A stretch of 64,000 nt of DNA from Nitrincola sp048264025 (lineage in GTDB: Bacteria > Pseudomonadota > Gammaproteobacteria > Pseudomonadales > Balneatricaceae): positions 1-64,000 of the forward strand of contig NZ_JBLXDN010000009.1 in assembly GCF_048264025.1 (NCBI RefSeq), given 5' to 3'. The position numbers and the translations under genes were made by a program. Shown here in pieces: positions 26,492 to 33,959 of this stretch. A model generated the notes under the pieces. It ran no database searches, was not told the origin of the DNA, and saw nothing but the letters and a program-made list of their open reading frames with translations. The stretch's first letter is position 1, and every line of letters starts with the position of its first letter.

Positions 26492-26572
26492 TTACTGGGG
26501 TATCGCCAAGTTGGTAAGGCACTGGATTCTGATTCCAGCATGCGTAGGTTCGAGTCCTACTACCCCAGCCAT
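26492..26572 (+). repeat. 81-bp perfect direct repeat, copy 1
   Basis: This segment, covering the whole tRNA-Gln(CTG) gene plus a few flanking bases, is identical base for base to 30400-30480. The two copies lie 3.9 kb apart in the same orientation and bracket prs, rplY, pth, ychF and three tRNA genes. Confidence 0.95.
26496..26571 (+). tRNA. tRNA-Gln(CTG)
   Basis: Cloverleaf with acceptor TGGGGTA/TACCCCA, anticodon arm CTGGA-TTCTGAT-TCCAG (anticodon CTG), T-arm GTAGG-TTCGAGT-CCTAC, discriminator G and encoded CCA. It reads CAG codons. It is 69 bases before the chosen prs start, so a joint precursor transcript with prs is likely. Confidence 0.97.
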
Positions 26573-26640
26573 AATTTATGATGACTGACACGTTTTCAGC
26601 ACCCAAATTTCACACTGACGCTATCGAGAAGGTAAAGCGC

Positions 26641-27582
26641 ATGTCCAGCTTAATGATCTTCACCGGCAATGCCAATCCAGACTTGGCAAAAAAGGTGGTA
26701 GAACGCTTAGATATCCCACTGGGAAAAGCTGACGTTGGCCGATTCAGTGACGGTGAAGTAAGTGTTGAAATACAAGAAAATGTTCGTGGTAAGGATGTTT
26801 TCATTATTCAGTCAACTTGCGCACCGACCAACGACAACCTAATGGAATTGATCGTATTTGCTGACGCTATGCGCCGCGCTTCAGCCATGCGTATCACCGC
26901 TGTAGTGCCTTATTTTGGCTATGCACGCCAGGATCGTCGTCCACGCTCCACCCGTGTACCCATCAGCGCTAAAGTTGTAGCCAGCATGATGACCAGTGCC
27001 GGTGTTGATCGCGTACTGACGGTTGACCTGCACGCCGATCAGATCCAGGGTTTCTTCGATATCCCTGTTGATAACGTCTACGGTTCGCCAGTGCTGCTGG
27101 ATGACATAGTGGATCAGCAATACGGTAATTTAATGGTAGTTTCACCAGATGTAGGTGGCGTAGTCCGCGCCCGCGCCGTTGCCAAACAGCTCAATTGTGA
27201 TCTGGCCATTATTGATAAGCGTCGCGAAAAAGCCAATGAATCCCAAGTGATGAATATCATTGGCGATGTCGCTGATCGTACCTGCATCCTGGTTGATGAC
27301 ATGTGTGATACAGCCGGTACGTTATGCAAAGCCGCACAGGCCCTGAAAGACAAAGGAGCTGAACGCGTGGTAGCCTATGTCACTCACCCAGTACTCTCGG
27401 GTGCAGCGATTGCCAATATCAATGCCTCACAGCTGGATGAACTGGTTGTAACCGATACCATCCCACTGTCGCCAGCCGCACAGGAATGCAAAAAAATTCG
27501 TCAATTGACGCTAGGCCCGATGCTGGCTGAAGCGGTCAGACGTGTTTGCAATGAAGAATCCATCAGCGCGATGTTCCGCTAA
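26641..27582 (+). CDS. prs: Ribose-phosphate pyrophosphokinase
   Basis: Makes PRPP from ribose-5-phosphate and ATP for nucleotide, histidine, tryptophan and NAD synthesis. I start at ATG 26641 (MSSLMIFTGNANPDLAKKVV, 313 residues), which matches the family start and has GAGAAGG eight bases upstream; an ATG at 26578 would add 21 extra residues and lacks a ribosome-binding site. Motifs seen: GRFSDGEVSVEIQENVRG, STCAPTNDNLMELI, VLTVDLHADQIQGFFD, and the PRPP loop ILVDDMCDTAGTLC. Confidence 0.97.
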   Translation: MSSLMIFTGNANPDLAKKVVERLDIPLGKADVGRFSDGEVSVEIQENVRGKDVFIIQSTCAPTNDNLMELIVFADAMRRASAMRITAVVPYFGYARQDRRPRSTRVPISAKVVASMMTSAGVDRVLTVDLHADQIQGFFDIPVDNVYGSPVLLDDIVDQQYGNLMVVSPDVGGVVRARAVAKQLNCDLAIIDKRREKANESQVMNIIGDVADRTCILVDDMCDTAGTLCKAAQALKDKGAERVVAYVTHPVLSGAAIANINASQLDELVVTDTIPLSPAAQECKKIRQLTLGPMLAEAVRRVCNEESISAMFR

Positions 27583-27624
27583 GAAACAACGCACTGATCC
27601 AGACTCGCAAGAGTCTGAACCAAC

Positions 27625-27649
27625 CGGCACTCACCGGGTGCCGATTTTT
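27625..27649 (+). terminator. Intrinsic terminator after prs
   Basis: Stem CGGCAC/GTGCCG with a seven-base loop followed by ATTTTTC. Just upstream at 27600-27617 is another perfect hairpin, CAGACTC-GCAA-GAGTCTG, with a GNRA tetraloop. Confidence 0.8.
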
Positions 27650-27674
27650 CCCTGAATAACAGGGTAACTGAATG

Positions 27675-27710
27675 CTGCAAATTTCTGGTCGCGGGAATTG
27701 CAGTTTTTTT
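27675..27710 (+). terminator. Terminator-like hairpin in the rplY leader
   Basis: CTGCAA pairs with TTGCAG across an 18-base partly structured loop, immediately followed by seven T residues. It ends 18 bases before the rplY start codon, so it may attenuate read-through into rplY or form part of a leader bound by L25; E. coli rplY is known to be autoregulated through its leader. Confidence 0.6.
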
Positions 27711-27728
27711 AATTTATAGGTAATACAC

Positions 27729-28313
27729 ATGTCAAAATTCGTAATTAACGCCGTAAGCCGTGAAGATCAGGGGAAGGGTGCGAGCCGCCGCCTGCGTCGT
27801 CAGGGCATGGTACCGGGCATCGTTTACGGTACCGATACACCCGTTGCTGTTTCTGTAGTCGGTAAAGATCTCTACCGCATGCTGCTGGAAGACGGCTTCT
27901 ACTCGTCAATCCTGTCTGTTCGTCTGGATGGCAATGACACACTGGTTATCATCAAGGATCTGCAACGCCACCCAGCCAAGCCGGTTGTTCTGCATGTGGA
28001 TTTCCAGCGTATTGATGATAAACAGAAGATCAAAATCCAGGTACCACTGAACTTTGTAAACTTCGAAAAATCAGCGGCTTCCAAAGCAGCTGCCAAGTTT
28101 GCACCAGAAGCCTCTACCGCTGAAGTACTGTGTCTGCCTAAAGATCTGCCGGAAGCACTGGACGTTGACCTGACCAATATCGAAATGGGTCAGATTGCTC
28201 ACCTGTCCGATATTGTTCTGCCAGAAGGTGTTGATATCGTTGCATTGCGTCGCGGTGAAGATCACGACCAGGGTATCGGTTACTGCTACGCACCACGTGG
28301 CGCTAAAAAATAA
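27729..28313 (+). CDS. rplY: 50S ribosomal protein L25 (Ctc form)
   Basis: 5S rRNA-binding ribosomal protein. At 194 residues it is the long, two-domain Ctc/TL5 form rather than the 94-residue E. coli form. The N-terminal L25 domain has GKGASRRLRRQGMVPGIVYG and the C-terminal TL5 domain has CLPKDLPEALDVDLTNIEMGQ. The C-terminal tail reads YCYAPRGAKK. AGG lies eight bases before the start. Its leader contains the hairpins at 27625 and 27675. Confidence 0.95.
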   Translation: MSKFVINAVSREDQGKGASRRLRRQGMVPGIVYGTDTPVAVSVVGKDLYRMLLEDGFYSSILSVRLDGNDTLVIIKDLQRHPAKPVVLHVDFQRIDDKQKIKIQVPLNFVNFEKSAASKAAAKFAPEASTAEVLCLPKDLPEALDVDLTNIEMGQIAHLSDIVLPEGVDIVALRRGEDHDQGIGYCYAPRGAKK

Positions 28314-28340
28314 TCAGCCTAACAGCTGATCAATACCGGC

Positions 28341-28928
28341 ATGACTGACACCATTCAACTGATTGTAGGCCTGGGTAATCCCGGTGCAGAATATTCAGGA
28401 ACACGTCACAATGCCGGTGCTATTCTGGTGGAGCAGCTTGCTGCCCACCAGAACACCCCTCTGAGACCCGAAGCACGCTTTCATGGCCACTACGCCAAAG
28501 TGCTGCTTAATGGCCATCCGGTACACTTGCTAATCCCTGCTACCTTCATGAACCTTAGCGGCAAAGCGGTTGCGTCGCTGGCGAATTTTTACAAAATTCC
28601 CCCGGAAAACATCCTAGTGGTGCATGATGAACTGGATCTGCAACCTGGCACGGCACGCCTGAAAAAAAGTGGCGGACACGGTGGGCACAATGGGCTCAGA
28701 GACATTATCACCCGACTGGGTAATAACAAGGATTTCTATCGTTTGCGCATCGGCATTGGCCACCCAGGCCATGCCAGCCAGGTTTCCGGCTTTGTACTAA
28801 CACGTGCACCCGAAACCGAGCGCATGCAAACTCAAGCAGCCATTGACGAAGCCCTACGGCATCTACCGCTGGCCGTAGCCGGCGAATGGCAACGCGCAAT
28901 GAATCAACTGCACAGCTTTTCAGGCTGA
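28341..28928 (+). CDS. pth: Peptidyl-tRNA hydrolase
   Basis: A 195-residue enzyme that recycles peptidyl-tRNA released from stalled ribosomes. Motifs are VGLGNPGAEYSGTRHNAG with the catalytic His, ATFMNLSGKAV with substrate-binding Asn, VVHDELDL and GGHGGHNGLRDII. The start lies 27 bases after rplY and the next gene is ychF, the standard rplY-pth-ychF order. Confidence 0.96.
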   Translation: MTDTIQLIVGLGNPGAEYSGTRHNAGAILVEQLAAHQNTPLRPEARFHGHYAKVLLNGHPVHLLIPATFMNLSGKAVASLANFYKIPPENILVVHDELDLQPGTARLKKSGGHGGHNGLRDIITRLGNNKDFYRLRIGIGHPGHASQVSGFVLTRAPETERMQTQAAIDEALRHLPLAVAGEWQRAMNQLHSFSG

Positions 28929-28947
28929 CAATTAACAGGAACAGATC

Positions 28948-30039
28948 ATGGGCTTTAAATGTGGCATCGTCGGACTGCCTAATGTCGGCAAATCGACCCT
29001 TTTCAATGCACTCACAAAAGCAGGCATAGAGGCGCAGAATTTTCCTTTCTGCACCATAGAACCCAATGCCGGCGTTGTCCCCATGCCTGATGCCCGCCTG
29101 AAAGTCCTGGCTGATATTGTCAAGCCTGAACGGGTGCTTCCGACTACGATGGAATTCGTTGATATTGCCGGCCTGGTTGCGGGTGCATCTAAAGGAGAAG
29201 GCCTGGGTAATAAGTTTCTGGCTAACATTCGCGAAACTGATGCGATTGCCCATGTAGTTCGCTGTTTCGAAGATGACAATGTTATCCACGTCGCTAACCA
29301 GATCGACCCCTTGGTCGATATAGAAACAATCAATCTGGAACTGGCACTGGCGGATCTGGACTCTGTAGAGAAACAGCTACAGCGCGTTACGCGTAACGCC
29401 AAAGGGGGCGACAAGGACGCCATCGCGGCCAAGGCGCTGCTAGAGAAGTTACTGCCCCACCTGAGCGAAGGCTATCCAGCACGCGGCCTGTCGCTGAACG
29501 ACGATGAACAGCGATTGATCCAGACTTTCCATCTGCTGACCACCAAGCCGACTATGTATATTGCCAACGTGGCTGAAGATGGCTTTGAAAATAACCCACA
29601 CCTGGACAAGGTACGTGAACTCGCCGCCACAGAAGGTGCCGAACTGGTCGCTATCTGCAACAAGCTGGAATCCGAGATTGCCGAACTGGAAGATGAAGAG
29701 AAGCTGGAGTTCCTGCAAGAGATGGGCATGGAAGAAGCGGGCCTTGATCGCGTTATCCGCGCTGGCTACAGCCTGCTAGGCCTGCAAACCTACTTCACCG
29801 CCGGTGTTAAAGAAGTCCGCGCCTGGACCATCCGTATTGGCGACACAGCGCCTAAAGCCGCTGGCGTCATCCATACCGATTTTGAAAAAGGCTTTATTCG
29901 CGCTGAAGTAATCGGCTACGAGGACTTCGTTAAAGGCAAGGGCGAACAGGGCGCCAAGGAAGCGGGCAAGTGGCGTCTGGAAGGTAAAGAATATATCGTC
30001 AAAGACGGCGATGTCGTCCACTTTCGCTTTAATGTTTAA
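28948..30039 (+). CDS. ychF: Ribosome-binding ATPase YchF
   Basis: A 363-residue Obg-like P-loop protein that prefers ATP. The G1 motif is GLPNVGKSTLFNAL at about 8-21, switch II DIAGLV is near residue 70, and NVAEDG precedes the coiled-coil insertion. The C-terminal TGS domain ends FVKGKGEQGAKEAGKWRLEG and VKDGDVVHFRFNV. YchF binds ribosomes and affects stress responses. A weak terminator-like sequence follows before the tRNA promoter. Confidence 0.96.
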   Translation: MGFKCGIVGLPNVGKSTLFNALTKAGIEAQNFPFCTIEPNAGVVPMPDARLKVLADIVKPERVLPTTMEFVDIAGLVAGASKGEGLGNKFLANIRETDAIAHVVRCFEDDNVIHVANQIDPLVDIETINLELALADLDSVEKQLQRVTRNAKGGDKDAIAAKALLEKLLPHLSEGYPARGLSLNDDEQRLIQTFHLLTTKPTMYIANVAEDGFENNPHLDKVRELAATEGAELVAICNKLESEIAELEDEEKLEFLQEMGMEEAGLDRVIRAGYSLLGLQTYFTAGVKEVRAWTIRIGDTAPKAAGVIHTDFEKGFIRAEVIGYEDFVKGKGEQGAKEAGKWRLEGKEYIVKDGDVVHFRFNV

Positions 30040-30048
30040 TATCTGTTG

Positions 30049-30074
30049 AAAAGCCCCAAGAATCAGGGTTTTTT
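30049..30074 (+). terminator. Weak terminator after ychF
   Basis: AAAAGCCC and GGGTTTTTT can pair around an eight- or nine-base loop with one bulged G, giving a short stem with a T-run. The GC part of the stem is only three pairs, so efficiency is doubtful. Confidence 0.4.
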
Positions 30075-30086
30075 ACGCGCAAGCTG

Positions 30087-30115
30087 TTGACAACAAGGGC
30101 CAAAAAGCGAATAAT
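30087..30115 (+). promoter_or_regulatory. Strong tRNA-cluster promoter
   Basis: A perfect TTGACA (30087-30092), 17-base spacer and AATAAT (30110-30115), followed by TTGCGGCC. A near-consensus promoter with a GC-rich discriminator is typical of growth-rate- and ppGpp-controlled tRNA genes. It drives the Met-Gln-Met-Gln cluster. Confidence 0.85.
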
Positions 30116-30135
30116 TTGCGGCCTTGAAAGCACGT

Positions 30136-30212
30136 GGCAATATAGCTCAGTTGGTTAGAGCAACGCATTCATAATGCGTGGGTCGCAGGTTCGAATCCCG
30201 CTATTGCCACCA
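30136..30212 (+). tRNA. tRNA-Met(CAT), elongator type, copy 1
   Basis: Acceptor GGCAATA/TATTGCC, anticodon loop TTCATAA on stem ACGCA/TGCGT, discriminator A and CCA. A CAT anticodon could also be Ile2 (lysidine-modified). The GTTGGTTAGAGCA D-arm and the clustering with tRNA-Gln favour elongator Met, as in the E. coli metT-gln cluster. Confidence 0.9.
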
Positions 30213-30231
30213 GTTTTCAGCATTCAGTTTT

Positions 30232-30306
30232 AGGGGTATCGCCAAGCGGTAAGGCAACGGGTTTTGATCCCGTCATGCGGAGGTTCGAATCCTCCTACCC
30301 CTGCCA
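30232..30306 (+). tRNA. tRNA-Gln(TTG)
   Basis: Acceptor AGGGGTA/TACCCCT, anticodon stem ACGGG/CCCGT with loop TTTTGAT (anticodon TTG), T-arm GGAGG-TTCGAAT-CCTCC, discriminator G and encoded CCA. Decodes CAA and, by wobble, CAG. Confidence 0.96.
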
Positions 30307-30320
30307 TTTTCAGATTTACC

Positions 30321-30397
30321 GGCAATGTAGCTCAGTTGGTTAGAGCAACGCATTCATAATGCGTGGGTCGCAGGTTCAAATCCCGCCATTGCCACCA
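30321..30397 (+). tRNA. tRNA-Met(CAT), elongator type, copy 2
   Basis: Differs from the copy at 30136 in the acceptor stem (GGCAATG/CATTGCC) and at one T-loop position (TTCAAAT instead of TTCGAAT); otherwise the same. The paired acceptor changes keep the stem intact, so both genes look functional. Confidence 0.9.
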
Positions 30398-30399
30398 GT

Positions 30400-30480
30400 T
30401 TACTGGGGTATCGCCAAGTTGGTAAGGCACTGGATTCTGATTCCAGCATGCGTAGGTTCGAGTCCTACTACCCCAGCCAT
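30400..30480 (+). repeat. 81-bp perfect direct repeat, copy 2
   Basis: Perfect match to 26492-26572. Homologous recombination between the copies could delete or duplicate prs-rplY-pth-ychF, but those genes are essential or important, so only duplications would be viable. Confidence 0.95.
30404..30479 (+). tRNA. tRNA-Gln(CTG), second identical copy
   Basis: Identical to the gene at 26496-26571 including the flanking bases (repeat 30400-30480). Last member of the cluster. No clear terminator hairpin follows; a T-rich run (30506-30513) is present without a stem. Confidence 0.97.
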
Positions 30481-30523
30481 TTTGATCTAACTCATGCTTT
30501 GTGTGTATTTTTTAATCAATAAG

Positions 30524-30552
30524 TTCACGCTCCTGTAACTGGCCGCTATACT
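30524..30552 (+). promoter_or_regulatory. Promoter of FimX-like gene
   Basis: TTCACG (30524-30529), 17-base spacer and TATACT (30547-30552), ending 47 bases before the start codon. The -10 matches consensus at five and the -35 at four of six positions. Confidence 0.45.
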
Positions 30553-30599
30553 GTCATGTATTAAACTGATATTTAGCCCCTAAAGACAGTTGCAGTCTT

Positions 30600-32723
30600 A
30601 TGAATGCTGACATAGCCACTAGCCAGTTAAACAACAATAATAATCCTGCGTGTGATCAACGCAAGAATATATCTATCCTGTTTATCGGTTTTATGCGTGA
30701 AAACGCTGCCACTATACAAGCCTCTCTTCAGAGCATACGCATGGCTCCCCGCTGCCGCCTTATCACTAATGAAAAAGAGCTGACCGGCTCATTGTCAGAG
30801 CGCAGCTGGGACCTGATACTGCTCAGTAACCACCAGCTTCAGGAGCTTAGCTTTAGCCGCAGCGCTGAACTGGTCAAAAACCTTGATAAAGACATTCCAC
30901 TACTGCTGCTATGCAATGAGTTACCCGATGCCGAGTCGCACCTGGCACTGCTGGAACAGGGCATCAGTATCGCCTGCAGCGGTGACAATACCAAACTGAC
31001 ACTTACCTACATCCACCAAACCTACATAGCTTTACAGCAACGCCAGAGCTGGCGTTACTGTGAATCACTGCTGGAAAAAGCAGAACGACGTATTCAGTCT
31101 CTGATAGATGACTCACGTACTGCCATCTGTTTCAGCATAGATAATAAACTCTGCTACGCTAACGAGCGCTTTTTCGAACAGTTAGGCTACGGCCAACTGA
31201 ACGACCTGACTGGCCTAAGTCTCGATAAACTGGTATCCCCTGCTGATCGCGACGCGCTGTTCAATAGCATTAATAGCATCCTGTCGGGTGAGGCGCATAC
31301 AGCTTCAGTAAGTGCACAAATATTACGTGCGGACTCAACCCGCTTTAATGCCACCTTATCACTCCACCCAGCTGTATATTCTGAGACCGATGCCATACAG
31401 ATAGATATCACTCAACACCTGGCTGACACGGAAATTTTCAATGAAATTGACCCCATTAGTGGACTGTTGAATCAGCAGGGCTTTGCCCGTCAACTGGAAC
31501 AAAAGATTACACTGGCCCGAAAAGGTGGCAATGATGGCTTCCTATTCTACATCAGCCTGGATGGCTACCAGGCGCTCCACCAGAACACCGGCCAGGAAGG
31601 TACTGATCTACTCGCAGGTGCTATCGGCAAACTGCTCAAAAGGCTGGTAAACGAGGCGCATACCCTCGCACGAATTGATGACAACATTTACACGCTACTG
31701 TTATCAGATCCACATGTAGAAACAGCCAAGGCCCTTGCTCGCGAGATCTGTCTGGGTGTTTCAGGACTTGGGCTGGCTCTGGGGGAGTACCAGCTACAAA
31801 CTAGCTGCTCCATCGGTATTTCCATGATCAGTGAAAGCTCACCCCGCGCCACAGAACTACTCAGTCGAGCCGAAACGGCAGCTAAAAGCCTGACCCATAG
31901 CGAACGTCATGGTAACGGTTACAGTTTTTTCCAACTGGACCAGAGCACTCCCGTTGTCGCCACAGATGCCAAAGCGGTTCAGCGAGTGGTCGATGCCATC
32001 ACCCACAACCGCTTCCGCCTGCTTTTTCAGCCCATTGTTCCATTGGATTCACACATTCAGGTTTCAAATTATGAAGTGCTACTGCGCCTGATTACCGAAG
32101 ACGATAAAGAGATCTCTCCCAATATTTTCATGAGCAGCATCAGTGATGACAATGTACTTGCGCGCATGGATATGTGGGTGCTCGAAGAGTGTGTGATGCT
32201 GATGCGTCAGTCGATGGATCAAGGCAAACGTAACCGGCTTTTTATTAACATTACCGGACGAACACTACACAATAAGTCACTGTTACCCTGGTTTGCAGAG
32301 CAACTGCGCAGCATGCGCCTGCCGGCAGATCATCTTGTTTTTGAAATCAGCGAAGTGGATGCCCTGGCATCTCCCGCCCACTACAAAGCCTTCTGCAAGG
32401 CACTGCATAAACTGCACTGTAAAATTTGCTTGAAGCATTACGGCAGCACGTCTGAGTCAGATTACGTCTTTAATGATGTTCCAGTCGACTATATCAAACT
32501 GGACGGCAGTTACCTCAAGGACCTGAACTGCAACACACTTAGTACCAAGCAACTTGAAAGAGTCATTAACCCGCTCAAGAGAAAAAATATAACACTGATC
32601 GCACCTATGGTGGAGGACACCCGTCAAATGAGCACACTCTTCCGTTTGGGTATAGAAATGGTACAGGGGCACTATTTACAGCCCCCGCGTCATGAAATGG
32701 ATTATGCTTTTTTTGAAGAGTGA
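30600..32723 (+). CDS. FimX-like degenerate GGDEF/EAL protein
   Basis: A 707-residue cytoplasmic protein with the domain order of Pseudomonas FimX: a receiver-like domain (about 22-145) without a clear phospho-acceptor, PAS (about 165-280), GGDEF (about 285-445) and EAL (about 465-705). The GGDEF site reads RIDDN (358-362) and EAL reads EVL at 492, followed by LLRL; the usual DDFG motif is replaced by KHYGSTS. The protein is therefore probably not a cyclase or phosphodiesterase but a c-di-GMP receptor, as FimX is for type IV pilus assembly and twitching. Pilus genes are not in the window. The asparagine run near residue 12 is a disordered start. Confidence 0.82.
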   Translation: MNADIATSQLNNNNNPACDQRKNISILFIGFMRENAATIQASLQSIRMAPRCRLITNEKELTGSLSERSWDLILLSNHQLQELSFSRSAELVKNLDKDIPLLLLCNELPDAESHLALLEQGISIACSGDNTKLTLTYIHQTYIALQQRQSWRYCESLLEKAERRIQSLIDDSRTAICFSIDNKLCYANERFFEQLGYGQLNDLTGLSLDKLVSPADRDALFNSINSILSGEAHTASVSAQILRADSTRFNATLSLHPAVYSETDAIQIDITQHLADTEIFNEIDPISGLLNQQGFARQLEQKITLARKGGNDGFLFYISLDGYQALHQNTGQEGTDLLAGAIGKLLKRLVNEAHTLARIDDNIYTLLLSDPHVETAKALAREICLGVSGLGLALGEYQLQTSCSIGISMISESSPRATELLSRAETAAKSLTHSERHGNGYSFFQLDQSTPVVATDAKAVQRVVDAITHNRFRLLFQPIVPLDSHIQVSNYEVLLRLITEDDKEISPNIFMSSISDDNVLARMDMWVLEECVMLMRQSMDQGKRNRLFINITGRTLHNKSLLPWFAEQLRSMRLPADHLVFEISEVDALASPAHYKAFCKALHKLHCKICLKHYGSTSESDYVFNDVPVDYIKLDGSYLKDLNCNTLSTKQLERVINPLKRKNITLIAPMVEDTRQMSTLFRLGIEMVQGHYLQPPRHEMDYAFFEE

Positions 32724-32732
32724 AACGGCTGC

Positions 32733-33959
32733 TCAGGAAATGATACCGTCTCTATCCCTAAAGCCGATCAGGTAGAGGATACCGTCCAGCCCCAGCGTTG
32801 AAATAGCCTGCTTGGCACTTTCCCTGACCAACGGCTTGGCCCTGAAAGCAATACCCAAACCCGCAATCGACAGCATTGGCAGGTCATTGGCACCATCACC
32901 CACGGCAATAGTTTGCTCCAGTTTTAACCCTTCACGCTCAGCGATCTCTCTAAGCAATTGGGCTTTACGCTCACCGTTGACAATCTCTCCAGTGACCTCA
33001 CCTGTCACCTTACCATCAAGAATGTCTAGCTCATTGGCATAGACATAATCAAACCCGAGACGTTGCTGCAGCCCCTTGGCAAAGTAACTGAAACCACCTG
33101 ACAGAATCGCTGTTTTAAAGCCCAGCACTTTCAACTGCGACACCAGCGTTTCAGCACCTTCAGTCAGTTTCAGGCGTGCAGCCACTGTCTCCAGAACAGC
33201 CACATCTAGCCCTTTTAACAGCGCCACACGTTTACGGAAGCTGGCATTGAAATCCAACTCACCGCGCATAGCCGCTTCGGTAATTTCAGCAACCTGATCA
33301 CCCACACCGGCTTCTTTAGCTAATTCATCAATGACTTCAGCCTCGATCAGGGTAGAGTCCATATCAAATACCACCAGACGGCGATTACGACGATAGATGT
33401 CATCCTGCTGGAAGGCAATATCGACATCATAATCTGACGCAGCCTGCAAGAATGCCTGACGTAGTGCCGAAGCATCTGCTGGAATACCACGCACTGAGAA
33501 CTCTACACAGGCCTTGGTACGTACCGATTCAGCCCGCGACTCCAGTAGCGAAACCCGCCCCGACAAGCGATTGATATTATCGATATTCAAACCGTGGCGT
33601 GCCGCAATATCGGCCACTCTGGAAATATGCAAAGCACTGATACGGCGACCTAACAGAGTAATGATATGGCGCGATTTACCCTGCCCTGTAACCCATTGCT
33701 CATAATCCTCCGGATTAACCGGCTCGAAACGCACATGCATATCCAATTTATGTGCCCGAAACAATAGATCCCGCAGTAAGTTAGACGCTCCCGCTTCCGT
33801 AGGCACCTGAATCAGGATGCCCAGAGACAGGGTGTTATGAATTACCGCCTGGCCAATATCGAGAATATTGACACTAAAGTTAGCCAGAATACCGGTCATG
33901 GCCGCCGTAACCCCCGGCCTATCCTTGCCGGAGATCGTCATCAGGATAATTTCGTTCAT
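32733..33959 (-). CDS. serB: Phosphoserine phosphatase SerB with ACT domains
   Basis: Last enzyme of serine synthesis. At 408 residues it is the long form with tandem N-terminal ACT-type domains (about 1-180; first begins LMTISGKDRPGVTAAM). The HAD phosphatase follows, with the nucleophile Asp in FDMDSTLIEAEV near residue 200, LSGGFSYFAKGL and AVGDGANDLPML. The ACT domains probably sense an amino acid. It overlaps the end of rnr by four bases (ATGA), so it is translationally coupled to RNase R, an unusual functional pairing. Confidence 0.95.
   Translation of the reverse strand: MNEIILMTISGKDRPGVTAAMTGILANFSVNILDIGQAVIHNTLSLGILIQVPTEAGASNLLRDLLFRAHKLDMHVRFEPVNPEDYEQWVTGQGKSRHIITLLGRRISALHISRVADIAARHGLNIDNINRLSGRVSLLESRAESVRTKACVEFSVRGIPADASALRQAFLQAASDYDVDIAFQQDDIYRRNRRLVVFDMDSTLIEAEVIDELAKEAGVGDQVAEITEAAMRGELDFNASFRKRVALLKGLDVAVLETVAARLKLTEGAETLVSQLKVLGFKTAILSGGFSYFAKGLQQRLGFDYVYANELDILDGKVTGEVTGEIVNGERKAQLLREIAEREGLKLEQTIAVGDGANDLPMLSIAGLGIAFRAKPLVRESAKQAISTLGLDGILYLIGFRDRDGIIS

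Noticed and set aside
26374..26514. Short frame starting at the ATGA overlap with the lolB stop, as a remnant of ispE
   Set aside because: The translation shows no IspE motif, and the frame runs into the tRNA-Gln gene before stopping.
26578..26640. Upstream ATG codons for prs
   Set aside because: They add 21 non-conserved residues directly after the tRNA 3' end and lack a ribosome-binding site, whereas ATG 26641 has GAGAAGG at good spacing.
30136..30397. Reading the two CAT-anticodon tRNAs as Ile2 or initiator Met
   Set aside because: They lack the initiator's mismatched first acceptor pair, and the D-arm and Gln clustering fit elongator Met; Ile2 cannot be excluded completely without a model search.
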